Source of the DNA: Caulobacter sp. NIBR2454
GTDB taxonomy: Bacteria; Pseudomonadota; Alphaproteobacteria; Caulobacterales; Caulobacteraceae
Direction: 5' to 3'
DNA length: 64,000 nt
Assembly (NCBI RefSeq): GCF_027474405.1
Contig: NZ_CP114871.1
Location: 434,001 to 498,000, forward strand
In this document: in pieces, positions 9,061 through 17,280 of the stretch
How the letters are laid out: each line of letters begins with the position of its first letter
Numbering within the stretch: position 1 is the stretch's first letter
Position numbers and translations under genes: made by a program
The notes under the pieces: model-generated
What the model saw: the letters and a program-made list of their open reading frames with translations, nothing else
The model's database searches: none
Told to the model about the DNA's origin: nothing

Positions 9061-10107
9061 GTGCAGCAGAAGGTAGCCCGTCGACAGGGAGGCGGATCGA
9101 CCATCCGCGACGTCGCGCGCCAGGCGGGCGTCTCCCCGATGACGGTCTCGCGCGTGATCAATGGCGAAAAGAGCGTCCGCGATTCAACGCGTGAGACGGT
9201 GACCGCCGCGATCCGCGATCTGAACTACGCGCCCAATCCCGCGGCCCGCAGTCTGGCCAGCGCCGAGCTCGTACGGATCGGCCTGCTCTACAGCAACCCA
9301 TCCGCCGCCTATCTCAGCGAGTTCCTCGTGGGCGGGATGGAGCAGACCAGCCGCAGCGGCGCCCTGCTCATCATTGAACGCTGTGAAGAAGGCGGCGAGG
9401 CGGAAGCGGCGGCAAAGCTCGTGGCCATGGGCGTCGATGGCGTGATCCTTCCGCCGCCGCTCTGTGACTCCGAGGCGGTGCTGACCACCCTGGCCAAGGC
9501 GCGCACTCCGGCGGTGTCTGTCGCGACCGGCCGTCCGGCGGCCTCGACCTCAGCTGTACGCATCGATGACATGCACGCCGCCGAAGCCATGACCCAACAC
9601 CTGATCGATCTGGGTCACCGGCGCATCGGCTTCATCAAGGGGCACCCCAACCAGACCGCCAGCGCCCAGCGCTACGAGGGCTATCTCACCGCGCTGGCCC
9701 GCGCCGGGCTGTCGGCTGACATGGCGCTGGTGACGCAGGGCTACTTCACCTATCGCTCAGGCCTGGAAGCGGCGGATCAGTTGCTCGGCTTGCCGTCGCC
9801 GCCCACCGCGATCTTCGCCAGCAACGATGACATGGCGGCCGCCACTGTGGCCGTGGCCCATCGGCTTGGCCTGGACGTGCCCCGCGACCTGACGGTCTGC
9901 GGTTTCGACGATACCGCGCTCGCCACCACCATCTGGCCCGAACTGACCACCATCCGCCAACCCATCGCCGATATGTCGCGCGAGGCGGTGACCGTGTTGA
10001 TCGAGGACATCCGCGCGCGCCGTTCAGGCGAAGCGCCCGAGCGCCGTCGTACCCTGCACGACTTCGTCCTCATCCGTCGCCAGTCCGACGGTCCTCCCAG
10101 GGCATGA
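9061..10107 (+). CDS. LacI-family transcriptional regulator of the sugar locus
   Basis: A protein of 348 residues. The GTG start is supported by GGAGG five bases upstream. The N-terminal helix-turn-helix (STIRDVARQAGVSPMTVSRVING, residues 13-35) and hinge (NPAARSLAS) are classic LacI/GalR. The rest is a periplasmic-binding-protein-like sensor domain (GLLYSNPSAAYLSEFLVGGME; IGFIKGHPNQTAS; AIFASNDDMAAA). It probably represses the receptor and the xylX operon through the TGRTACCGGTAYCA palindromes and is released by a sugar or sugar acid. It differs in place and apparent operator from the XylR system I know in C. crescentus, so I give no symbol. Confidence 0.9.
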   Translation: MQQKVARRQGGGSTIRDVARQAGVSPMTVSRVINGEKSVRDSTRETVTAAIRDLNYAPNPAARSLASAELVRIGLLYSNPSAAYLSEFLVGGMEQTSRSGALLIIERCEEGGEAEAAAKLVAMGVDGVILPPPLCDSEAVLTTLAKARTPAVSVATGRPAASTSAVRIDDMHAAEAMTQHLIDLGHRRIGFIKGHPNQTASAQRYEGYLTALARAGLSADMALVTQGYFTYRSGLEAADQLLGLPSPPTAIFASNDDMAAATVAVAHRLGLDVPRDLTVCGFDDTALATTIWPELTTIRQPIADMSREAVTVLIEDIRARRSGEAPERRRTLHDFVLIRRQSDGPPRA

Positions 10108-10149
10108 CGTGATGACGCCTTTCCTCCAGGGGACGAAACCCTCTAAAAT

Positions 10150-10163
10150 TGATACCGGTACCA
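10150..10163. promoter_or_regulatory. Candidate LacI-family operator upstream of xylX
   Basis: TGATACCGGTACCA is a 14-bp palindrome with one mismatch pair and a central CpG. It lies 20 bases before the xylX start and 42 bases after the regulator stop, where a bound repressor would block the xylX operon promoter. The shared ACCGGTACCA core occurs inverted at 8834-8843. Confidence 0.7.
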
Positions 10164-10182
10164 GAGCGCCGAGGCCGTTTTC

Positions 10183-11310
10183 ATGACCGCACCTATTCTA
10201 AGCTGCCTGCCGTCGGATCTGTCGGCGGCCCTGCTCGTCGGCCGCGTCCAGCTCCCCGAAGGCCCAACTCCGGTGATGATCGTGGAAGGCCGTCTTCGTG
10301 ACGTCTCCGCTGCGGCGCCCACGGTCGCCGACCTGCTCGCTGGCTGGACAGGCGCGGCGCCTTCCGGTCGGGACCTTGGGCCGGTCGAAGAGTTCGATTT
10401 TACCGCCCACACCCTGCTGGCCCCTGTCGATCTGCAATGCGTCAAGGCCGCCGGCGTCACCTTCGCCGTCTCGGCCGTGGAGCGGGTGATCGAGGAACGC
10501 GCCCGCGGCGACGCCAGCGCGGCGCAAGCCATCCGCGATGCGCTAAGCGAGCGGGTCGGCGCGGACCTGCGCTCGGTCGTCCCCGGCTCCGACGGCGCCG
10601 CCAAGCTGAAGGCGGCCCTGATCGCCGACGGCCTGTGGTCGCAGTATCTGGAAGTGGCGATCGGGCCGGACGCCGAAATCTTCACCAAGGCCCCGGTGCT
10701 GTCGGCGGTCGGTCACGGCGCCAAGGTCGGGGTTCGCTCGGATTCGGCCTGGAACAATCCAGAGCCGGAAGTCGTGGTCGTGGTGGATCCCAAGGGGCGC
10801 ATCCTGGGCGCCATGCTCGGCAACGACGTGAACCTGCGCGATTTCGAGGGCCGCAGCGCCCTATTGCTGGGCAAGGCCAAGGACAACAACGCAGCCTGCG
10901 CGCTGGGCCCTTTCATCCGTCTGTTCGACGACGGCTTTACCCTAGACAACGTCCGCGCCGCCCAGGTCGATCTGACGATCACCGGCCCCGAGGGCTACAC
11001 CCTGACCGGCCGCAGTTTCATGGATCAGATCAGCCGCGATCCCGCCGAACTGGTCCGCCAGGCCATGAGCGAGCATCACTATCCCGACGGCTTCGCCCTG
11101 TTTCTTGGCACCCTTTTCGCGCCCACCCAGGATCGCGACGCGCCGGGCAAGGGCTTCACCCACAAGGTCGGCGACGTGGTCCGAATCTCCAGCCCGTTGC
11201 TCGGCGTGCTGGAGAATGAGGTGACGACATCCAAGGATGCGCCTGCCTGGACTTTCGGGGTCAGCGCCCTGATGCGAAACTTGGCCGGCCGCGGCCTGCT
11301 GAAAGCTTGA
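10183..11310 (+). CDS. xylX: XylX-like 2-keto-3-deoxypentonate dehydratase (fumarylacetoacetase fold)
   Basis: A protein of 375 residues of the fumarylacetoacetate-hydrolase fold. Stretches such as DLQCVKAAGVTFAV, ERVIEERARGDA, LWSQYLEVAIGPDAEIFTK and GNDVNLRDFEGRSALL match Caulobacter XylX closely as I recall it. XylX converts 2-keto-3-deoxy-xylonate to alpha-ketoglutarate semialdehyde in the oxidative (Weimberg) pentose pathway. Metal-ligand acidic residues are in the WNNPEPEVVVVVD segment. It is first in an operon with the dehydrogenase, four bases apart, and is preceded by the palindromic operator. A different pentose acid, such as arabinonate, is possible. Confidence 0.85.
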   Translation: MTAPILSCLPSDLSAALLVGRVQLPEGPTPVMIVEGRLRDVSAAAPTVADLLAGWTGAAPSGRDLGPVEEFDFTAHTLLAPVDLQCVKAAGVTFAVSAVERVIEERARGDASAAQAIRDALSERVGADLRSVVPGSDGAAKLKAALIADGLWSQYLEVAIGPDAEIFTKAPVLSAVGHGAKVGVRSDSAWNNPEPEVVVVVDPKGRILGAMLGNDVNLRDFEGRSALLLGKAKDNNAACALGPFIRLFDDGFTLDNVRAAQVDLTITGPEGYTLTGRSFMDQISRDPAELVRQAMSEHHYPDGFALFLGTLFAPTQDRDAPGKGFTHKVGDVVRISSPLLGVLENEVTTSKDAPAWTFGVSALMRNLAGRGLLKA

Positions 11311-11314
11311 GATC

Positions 11315-12064
11315 ATGACCAGCACCGCCATCTATCCCAGCCTCAAGGGCAAACGCGTCGTCGTCACCGGAGGCGGCTCCGGCATCGGCGCCGGGCTCGT
11401 GGAGGGCTTCGTGCGCCAGGGCGCGGAAGTCCACTTCATCGACATCGCCGAGGCGGATTCCAAGGCGCTGGCGGAGGCGTTGAAGGATGCGCCGGTCGCG
11501 CCTGTCTTCCACCAATGCGACCTGACCGATACCGACGCGATCGCCGCCGTCTTCGCCGCCATCGGCGAGGTTGAGGTCCTGGTCAACAACGCCGGAAACG
11601 ACGATCGTCACACCCTGGACGAAGTGACGTCGGACTATTTCGACGAGCGCATCGCCGTGAACCTCAAGCACATGGTGTTCTGCGCAAAGGCGGTGGTCCC
11701 GGCCATGAAGGCCGCCGGCAAGGGCGTGATCATCAACTTCGGCTCCATCTCCTGGCACCTCGGCTTGCCGGATCTGGTGCTCTACGAGACCGCCAAGGCG
11801 GGGATTGAGGGCATGACCCGCGCCCTGGCTCGTGAGCTCGGCGGCGACGGCATCCGCGTCGTCTGCATCAATCCCGGCAACGTGAAGACCCCGCGCCAGA
11901 TGAAATGGTACACGCCCGAAGGCGAGGCCGAGATCGTCAGCCAGCAATGCCTGAAGGGCCGCATCGAGCCGGCCGACGTCGCCTCGCTCGTGCTGTTCCT
12001 GGCCTCGGACGACGCGCGATTCTGCACTGGTCACGAGTACTGGATCGACGCAGGTTGGCGCTGA
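11315..12064 (+). CDS. xylB: NAD-dependent D-xylose dehydrogenase, XylB-like (SDR family)
   Basis: A protein of 249 residues. The SDR cofactor motif TGGGSGIG is at residues 18-25, NNAG follows, and the active site is YETAK with the catalytic Ser in NFGSISWHLG. N-terminal (AIYPSLKGKRVV) and C-terminal (CTGHEYWIDAGWR) sequences match Caulobacter XylB as recalled. The enzyme oxidises D-xylose to xylonolactone, and more slowly L-arabinose. The stop overlaps the xylD start by one base (TGATG), so expression is coupled. The lactonase gene xylC, normally in the same operon, is not here; spontaneous hydrolysis or a distant gene may serve. Confidence 0.88.
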   Translation: MTSTAIYPSLKGKRVVVTGGGSGIGAGLVEGFVRQGAEVHFIDIAEADSKALAEALKDAPVAPVFHQCDLTDTDAIAAVFAAIGEVEVLVNNAGNDDRHTLDEVTSDYFDERIAVNLKHMVFCAKAVVPAMKAAGKGVIINFGSISWHLGLPDLVLYETAKAGIEGMTRALARELGGDGIRVVCINPGNVKTPRQMKWYTPEGEAEIVSQQCLKGRIEPADVASLVLFLASDDARFCTGHEYWIDAGWR

Positions 12065-13845
12065 TGACGACACGCCAGCCCAAACGCCCCTTCCGCTCGC
12101 GCGAGTGGTTCGCCGACCCCGCGCGCAGCGACATGACCGCCCTCTATCTGGAGCGGTTCATGAACTACGGCATCACGCCGGGAGAGCTGCGTTCCGGCCG
12201 GCCGATCATCGGCATCGCTCAGAGCGGATCGGACCTGTCGCCCTGCAACCGCATCCATGTGGAGCTGGCCAAGCGCACGGCCGCCGGCATCCGCGACGCG
12301 GGCGGCATCCCGATGGAGTTCCCTGTCCATCCGATCTTCGAAAACTGCCGCCGCCCCACCGCGGCGCTGGATCGCAATCTGGCCTATCTTGGCCTGGTCG
12401 AGATCCTGCACGGCTATCCCATCGACGCGGTAGTCCTGACCACGGGCTGCGACAAGACCACCCCGTCGGGGATCATGGCGGCCTCCACCGTCGATATCCC
12501 GGCCATCGTCCTGTCCGGCGGACCGATGCTGGATGGCTGGCACGAGGGCGAGCTGGTCGGGTCGGGCACGGTGATCTGGCGTTCGCGCCGCAAGCTGGCA
12601 GCCGGTGAGATCACCGAAGAGGAATTCCTCGACCGCGCCTGCGCCTCGGCCCCATCCGCCGGGCATTGCAACACCATGGGCACGGCCTCGACCATGAACG
12701 CCGTGGCCGAGGCGCTTGGCCTGTCCCTCACCGGCTGCGCCGCCATTCCCGCGCCCTATCGCGAGCGTGGGCAGATGGCCTACGAGACCGGCCGCCGGAT
12801 CGTGGAGATGGCCTATGAAGACCTGCGTCCCAGCCACATCCTGACCCGTCAGTCATTCCTCAACGCCATCGCCGTGGTCAGCGCCATCGGCGGCTCGTCC
12901 AACGCCCAGCCGCACATTGTCGGCATGGCGCGCCACGCGGGGGTCGAGATCGGTCCTGACGACTGGAGCGCGGCCTATGACCTGCCGCTGATCGTCAACA
13001 TGCAGCCAGCCGGCAAGTATCTGGGCGAACGCTTCCATCGCGCCGGCGGCGTGCCGGCCGTGATGCACGAGCTGCTGGAGGCCGGGAAGATCGACGGCTC
13101 CTGTGGGACCGTCACCGGCGAGACCCTGGCCGAGAACCTCAAGGGCCGGGTCACCCACGACCGCGAGGTGATCACCCCCTACGATCAGCCTCTGCGTGAA
13201 CGCGCCGGCTTCCTGGTGCTGAAGGGCAACCTGTTCGACTTCGCCATCATGAAGACGAGTGTCATCTCCGACGGCTTCCGCGAGCGCTATATGAGTACGC
13301 CCGGACGTGAGGGAATTTTCGAGGCCAGGGCCGTCGTGTTCGACGGATCGGACGACTATCACCACCGCATCAACGACCCGTCGCTGAACATCGACGAGAA
13401 CACCATTCTGGTGATCCGCGGCTCGGGTCCGCTCGGCTGGCCCGGCTCGGCCGAGGTGGTCAACATGCAGCCGCCGGACGCCCTGATCCAACGCGGGATC
13501 ATGAGCCTGCCGACCCTCGGCGACGGACGTCAGTCCGGCACAGCCGACAGCCCCTCGATCCTCAACGCCTCTCCAGAGAGCGCGGCGGGCGGCGGGCTGT
13601 CGTGGCTGCGGACCGGCGACGTCATCCACATCGACCTCAATACCGGACGCTGCGACGCCTTGGTGGACGAGGCCGAAATCGCACGACGCAAGACCGACCT
13701 GCCGGCGCCGCCAATCCCGGAAAGTCAGACGCCGTGGGAAGAACTCTACCGCGAGAAGACCGGCCAGCTGGCCGAAGGCGGCGTGCTTGAGTTCGCCGTC
13801 AAATACCGACAAACCTCAAAGAAAACGCCGAGACATAACCACTGA
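12064..13845 (+). CDS. xylD: D-xylonate dehydratase, XylD-like (IlvD/Edd family)
   Basis: A protein of 593 residues. I chose the ATG at 12064, which overlaps the xylB stop and gives the expected N-terminus (RPFRSREWFADP). Three Cys positions expected to hold the iron-sulfur cluster are present: Cys61 (SPCNRIH), Cys129 (TTGCDKTTPSG) and Cys202 (AGHCNTMGTAS). The C-terminal domain (GDGRQSGTADSPSILNASPE) and the terminal PRHNH match Caulobacter XylD as recalled. It dehydrates D-xylonate to 2-keto-3-deoxy-xylonate, the substrate of XylX. L-arabonate dehydratase activity cannot be excluded. Confidence 0.9.
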   Translation: MTTRQPKRPFRSREWFADPARSDMTALYLERFMNYGITPGELRSGRPIIGIAQSGSDLSPCNRIHVELAKRTAAGIRDAGGIPMEFPVHPIFENCRRPTAALDRNLAYLGLVEILHGYPIDAVVLTTGCDKTTPSGIMAASTVDIPAIVLSGGPMLDGWHEGELVGSGTVIWRSRRKLAAGEITEEEFLDRACASAPSAGHCNTMGTASTMNAVAEALGLSLTGCAAIPAPYRERGQMAYETGRRIVEMAYEDLRPSHILTRQSFLNAIAVVSAIGGSSNAQPHIVGMARHAGVEIGPDDWSAAYDLPLIVNMQPAGKYLGERFHRAGGVPAVMHELLEAGKIDGSCGTVTGETLAENLKGRVTHDREVITPYDQPLRERAGFLVLKGNLFDFAIMKTSVISDGFRERYMSTPGREGIFEARAVVFDGSDDYHHRINDPSLNIDENTILVIRGSGPLGWPGSAEVVNMQPPDALIQRGIMSLPTLGDGRQSGTADSPSILNASPESAAGGGLSWLRTGDVIHIDLNTGRCDALVDEAEIARRKTDLPAPPIPESQTPWEELYREKTGQLAEGGVLEFAVKYRQTSKKTPRHNH

Positions 13846-13923
13846 TACGCCGGGCGATGCAGAGCGGCTGATCGGGGAAAACGGCCACCTCCACAGGGCG
13901 GGGCCATAGGGAGACACAGGACA

Positions 13924-15357
13924 ATGGCAGGACCGACGGGGGGCTCAGGCCCTGACATCGCGGGCGGCGACCGCGTCAACATGGCGTTCATCGCCCTGAT
14001 CGTGGCGGTCGCCACCATCGGCGGCTTCATGTTCGGCTACGATTCCGGCGTTATCAACGGCACCCAGGACGGCCTCGAAGCGGCCTTCAACCTGTCGGCC
14101 CTCGGCACCGGCTTCAATGTCGGCGCGATCCTTCTGGGCTGCGCTTTCGGCGCCTTCGCGGCGGGGCGTCTGGCCGACGCCATGGGCCGGCGCACGGTGA
14201 TGCAGATCGCCGCCGTCCTCTTCATCATCTCCGCCATCTGGGCTGGTGCGGCTGACACTTCGGCGCACTTCATCATCGCCCGCTTTATCGGCGGCCTCGG
14301 CGTCGGCGCGGCCTCGGTGCTGTCGCCGGCCTATATCTCGGAAGTCACGCCGGCCTCCATCCGGGGACGCCTGTCCTCGGTGCAGCAGATCATGATCATC
14401 ACCGGTCTGACTGGCGCCTTCGTGGCCAACTATGTGCTGGCCGCGACGGCGGGCGGTTCGACCGCCGAGTTCTGGATGGGCTTCCCCGCCTGGCGCTGGA
14501 TGTTCTGGCTGCAGGTCGTGCCCGCCGCCATCTATCTGCTGGCGCTGCTGGCCATCCCCGAAAGCCCCCGATACCTGGTGGTCAAGCGCAAGGACGCCGA
14601 GGCCGCGGCCGTGCTGTCCAAGCTGTTCGGCGCTGGAACCGGCGAGCGCAAGGTCGCCGAAATCCGCGCCACCCTGGCGGCCGATCACAAGCCCAAGTTC
14701 GCCGACCTGCTCGACCCGGCGACCCGCAAGGTGCGCCCCATCGTCTGGGCCGGTCTGATCCTGGCAGTATTCCAGCAACTGGTCGGCATCAACATCGTGT
14801 TCTACTACGGCGCGGTGCTGTGGCAGTCCGTGGGCTTCTCCGAAAACGACGCCCTGAAGATCAACATCCTGTCGGGCGTGCTCTCCATCGTCGCCTGTCT
14901 GGCCGCGATCTCGGTCATCGACAAGATCGGCCGTAAACCGCTGCTGCTGATCGGCTCGGCGGGCATGTTCGTCACTCTGGCGGTCATGGCCTGGTGCTTC
15001 TCGCGCGCCACCATGCTCGACGGCGCCTTGCACCTGGACGACACCACCGGCCTGATCGCCCTCATCGCTGCCAACGCCTATGTGGTGTTCTTCAACTTCA
15101 GCTGGGGCCCGGTCATGTGGGTCATGCTGGGTGAGATGTTCCCCAACCAGATGCGTGGCTCGGCGCTGGCGGTGGCGGGCTTCGCCCAATGGATCGCCAA
15201 CTTCGCGATCTCCGTCAGCTTCCCGGCCATGGCGGCGGGCCTGGGCCTGGTCGTCACCTACGGCTTCTATGCGGTCAGCGCCCTGATCTCGTTCTTCCTG
15301 GTCCAGGCCTGGGTGAAGGAGACCCGTGGTCGCGAGCTTGAAGACATGGTCGGCTGA
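13924..15357 (+). CDS. xylE: MFS sugar:proton symporter, XylE-like
   Basis: A protein of 477 residues with 12 predicted membrane helices. Sugar-porter signatures are present: GGFMFGYDSGVING in helix 1, GRLADAMGRR between helices 2 and 3, PESPRYL before the central loop, QQLVGINIVFYYG in helix 7, DKIGRKPLL, and the final WVKETRGRELE. It is most like the Caulobacter D-xylose importer. A ribosome-binding site (GGAGA) precedes the ATG. It follows xylD by 78 bases in the same direction, so it imports the sugar that the XylB-XylD-XylX enzymes oxidise. Confidence 0.87.
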   Translation: MAGPTGGSGPDIAGGDRVNMAFIALIVAVATIGGFMFGYDSGVINGTQDGLEAAFNLSALGTGFNVGAILLGCAFGAFAAGRLADAMGRRTVMQIAAVLFIISAIWAGAADTSAHFIIARFIGGLGVGAASVLSPAYISEVTPASIRGRLSSVQQIMIITGLTGAFVANYVLAATAGGSTAEFWMGFPAWRWMFWLQVVPAAIYLLALLAIPESPRYLVVKRKDAEAAAVLSKLFGAGTGERKVAEIRATLAADHKPKFADLLDPATRKVRPIVWAGLILAVFQQLVGINIVFYYGAVLWQSVGFSENDALKINILSGVLSIVACLAAISVIDKIGRKPLLLIGSAGMFVTLAVMAWCFSRATMLDGALHLDDTTGLIALIAANAYVVFFNFSWGPVMWVMLGEMFPNQMRGSALAVAGFAQWIANFAISVSFPAMAAGLGLVVTYGFYAVSALISFFLVQAWVKETRGRELEDMVG

Positions 15358-15383
15358 CCCTGTACGATCCTGACTGACGTCGC

Positions 15384-15420
15384 ACGGCCCGTGGGTTCGC
15401 CCCGCGGGCCGTCTGCGTTT
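15384..15420 (+). terminator. Probable terminator of the xyl operon
   Basis: A 12-bp stem (ACGGCCCGTGGG / CCCGCGGGCCGT, one wobble pair) with a 5-base loop is followed by CTGCGTTT. It lies 27 bases after the transporter stop, between convergent genes. The T run is weak. Confidence 0.6.
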
Positions 15421-16684
15421 AGGCCAGGGTCTGGTCGAACTGGGCTGGACCGATCAGCCCGACCGGAGCCAGATCCACCGTCCCGTCGGCGAAGACCAGT
15501 TGCTCGATGTCAATCAGGACGTCGGTTCCCTCCGGAGACTGCTGACGCAAATCGACGATCCGCCATGAGCCGTCGTCCTGAGCGCTCCAGTCATAATCCG
15601 CCGCCGCACCGGAGAAGACCGCGGCGTCGAACCCGTCCCGACCGTCGAGCAGGTCATCACCCGCGCCGCCGGTCAGGCGGTTGTCTCCCTGGTTCCCCTT
15701 GAGGCTGTCGTCACCCCGACCGCCCACGGCGCCGACAATCAGATTGTCCACGTCGCCCTCGCTGGCGAAATAGGCGTTGGCGATGTTGCCGACGGCCAGC
15801 TTGGCGGGATCGTTCCGCACGTCCATGCGCGCCAACTGGGCCTGCGAGATCGTGGACCACGCGCCGGGCGCAAGATCGACATCCAGATCGGTCCCATAGG
15901 CCGAGAAGTCATAGGTGACCTGCGCCCCGGCGGTCCAGGTGGTCATGAACACCCGGTTGCCGCCCGGCTTGCCCTGGCCGACGCCGTCGATGGACAGCTC
16001 GCCGGTGGTGGGGCTCCAGCTATAGACCTGCTGCTCGCCGGCCTTGTCGAAGCGCGCGCCATAGGCATGTTGCAGGCCCCGAATGTCATCCAGCATCAGG
16101 GACTGCGGATAATCCCATGTCCCATTACGGTAGCCGCCATTGTCCGTCGCCCCGACGAAGGACAGGTAGCTCATCACCGAATACTCGATGCTGTCATGGT
16201 CGGTCGGCATGGCGCCGAACGCGCCTTCGCGCTCGTCCGTGTGCTTGAGGCCCAGGGCATGGCCGGTCTCGTGCAGCAGGGTCAGATAGGCGTAGCCGCC
16301 CTTTGTGGCGTTCCCGAAATAGCCGCTGGCGCTGGAAATCCAAACATCGCCGCCCTCCGACGAGGCGTGGGGGCTGTAGGCCCAGGCCGTGCTGGTCGCG
16401 CCGGTGCGGGCGAAGCGCAGGTCAGCCCCGCTTTGGGAGCCTTCGACGAAATCCAGTTCGATTACGGCGGAATAGGCGTCCAGGACATTCAGCACGGCGG
16501 TTTGCTGGCCGGCCGTCATGGCCGAGAAGCCCTTCGCGGTCTCGCCGTAGCCATAGCTGGAGCCATAAGCTTCGACGATCTTTGGAAAGCTATAGGTAAG
16601 GCTATTTGCCGACCAGCGAAGTCCAGATAGGACGCCGTCAGTATAAACATCGCCTTTTGCGGCGAATTTCTCTGGCTTTGGCAT
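15419..16684 (-). CDS. Serralysin-type zinc metalloprotease (M10) with a short RTX region
   Basis: A protein of 421 residues from the ATG at 16684 (MPKPEKFAAKGDVYTDG). The zinc motif is HETGHALGLKH (His138, Glu139, His142, His148), followed by the Met-turn YSVMSY, which identifies the metzincin M10B group. RTX calcium repeats (GGRGDDSLKGNQGDNRLTGGAG) follow at about residues 327-355. There is no signal peptide and the protein ends in a short hydrophobic-acidic tail, as expected for type I secretion. No transporter genes are in view. It is divergent from the RsaA-anchored beta-helix gene; the S-layer-editing protease SapA of C. crescentus is a related known case. Confidence 0.88.
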   Translation of the reverse strand: MPKPEKFAAKGDVYTDGVLSGLRWSANSLTYSFPKIVEAYGSSYGYGETAKGFSAMTAGQQTAVLNVLDAYSAVIELDFVEGSQSGADLRFARTGATSTAWAYSPHASSEGGDVWISSASGYFGNATKGGYAYLTLLHETGHALGLKHTDEREGAFGAMPTDHDSIEYSVMSYLSFVGATDNGGYRNGTWDYPQSLMLDDIRGLQHAYGARFDKAGEQQVYSWSPTTGELSIDGVGQGKPGGNRVFMTTWTAGAQVTYDFSAYGTDLDVDLAPGAWSTISQAQLARMDVRNDPAKLAVGNIANAYFASEGDVDNLIVGAVGGRGDDSLKGNQGDNRLTGGAGDDLLDGRDGFDAAVFSGAAADYDWSAQDDGSWRIVDLRQQSPEGTDVLIDIEQLVFADGTVDLAPVGLIGPAQFDQTLA

Positions 16685-17280
16685 CGCGTGGCTTCTGACC
16701 GGCTGTGATTTCCGGTGAGAATTTCGGCGATAAACCTTAATCGACGCGATATTATTGAGGTAAATCCGAATACATCTGAATATACAAAAGGTAAATCTTA
16801 AATAAGGCTTTTGTTTACTGTAATGCGACGGGGCCGCGGCGCCGGGGGAGGGAGCGAGCGGCCCGGCGCTGCGCAGGAGCCTGTTGCGTCGCAGCAAGAA
16901 CTCAGTAGCGGATTTTGAGCGAACCGCTCCGGAAATCCCAATCTAGGTGAGAAAAATTTGAAATGGGGCTGGTTATGCCGAAGCCTTACCAGCTTGGCGG
17001 TTGCGTCATTTGTTAACTATAGATCGCCAAACCCTGAAGGTTATTCAGGTTAACAAAGCGTTGACAGGTAAGATTACTCTGAGCCAGCGTTCGCGCCGCG
17101 GTGGCGGGCGGCGCCTTTTTCGCGCTGCGGCGCCGTGAGTGATTGCTTGGTCTGGGCTGCGTCCCACTGACGACGCGAGTTCCGAAAACATCATCGACGA
17201 TGGAGCGGGAGAGTTCCCGCCAGCGTCGTTGGGCCTGGCGATTGCAACTGCACGGCAAACGACAGGGTAGGGGGCCCACA
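16685..17280. other. Long AT-richer divergent intergenic region between the metalloprotease and beta-helix genes
   Basis: 596 bases with no credible gene. It is clearly more AT-rich than its surroundings near the protease start (16700-16820). It contains nested dyads at 17009-17057 followed by a TTGACA hexamer at 17061-17066, without a convincing -10 box at standard spacing. The ribosome-binding region of the beta-helix gene (AGGGTAGGGGG) is at its right end. Confidence 0.5.
17009..17066 (+). promoter_or_regulatory. Nested inverted repeats and -35-like box upstream of the beta-helix gene
   Basis: TTTGTTAAC at 17009-17017 is perfectly inverted as GTTAACAAA at 17049-17057. Inside lies a second dyad, CCTGAA / TTCAGG (17033-17038 and 17044-17049). 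TTGACA follows at 17061. The arrangement looks like an operator or a structured leader of the surface-protein gene. No regulator is assigned. Confidence 0.4.

Noticed and set aside
13945..15189. A minus-strand frame of 414 codons opposite the xylose transporter
   Set aside because: It is His/Gln/Asp/Arg-rich low-complexity sequence, the mirror of a membrane protein, without a start context.
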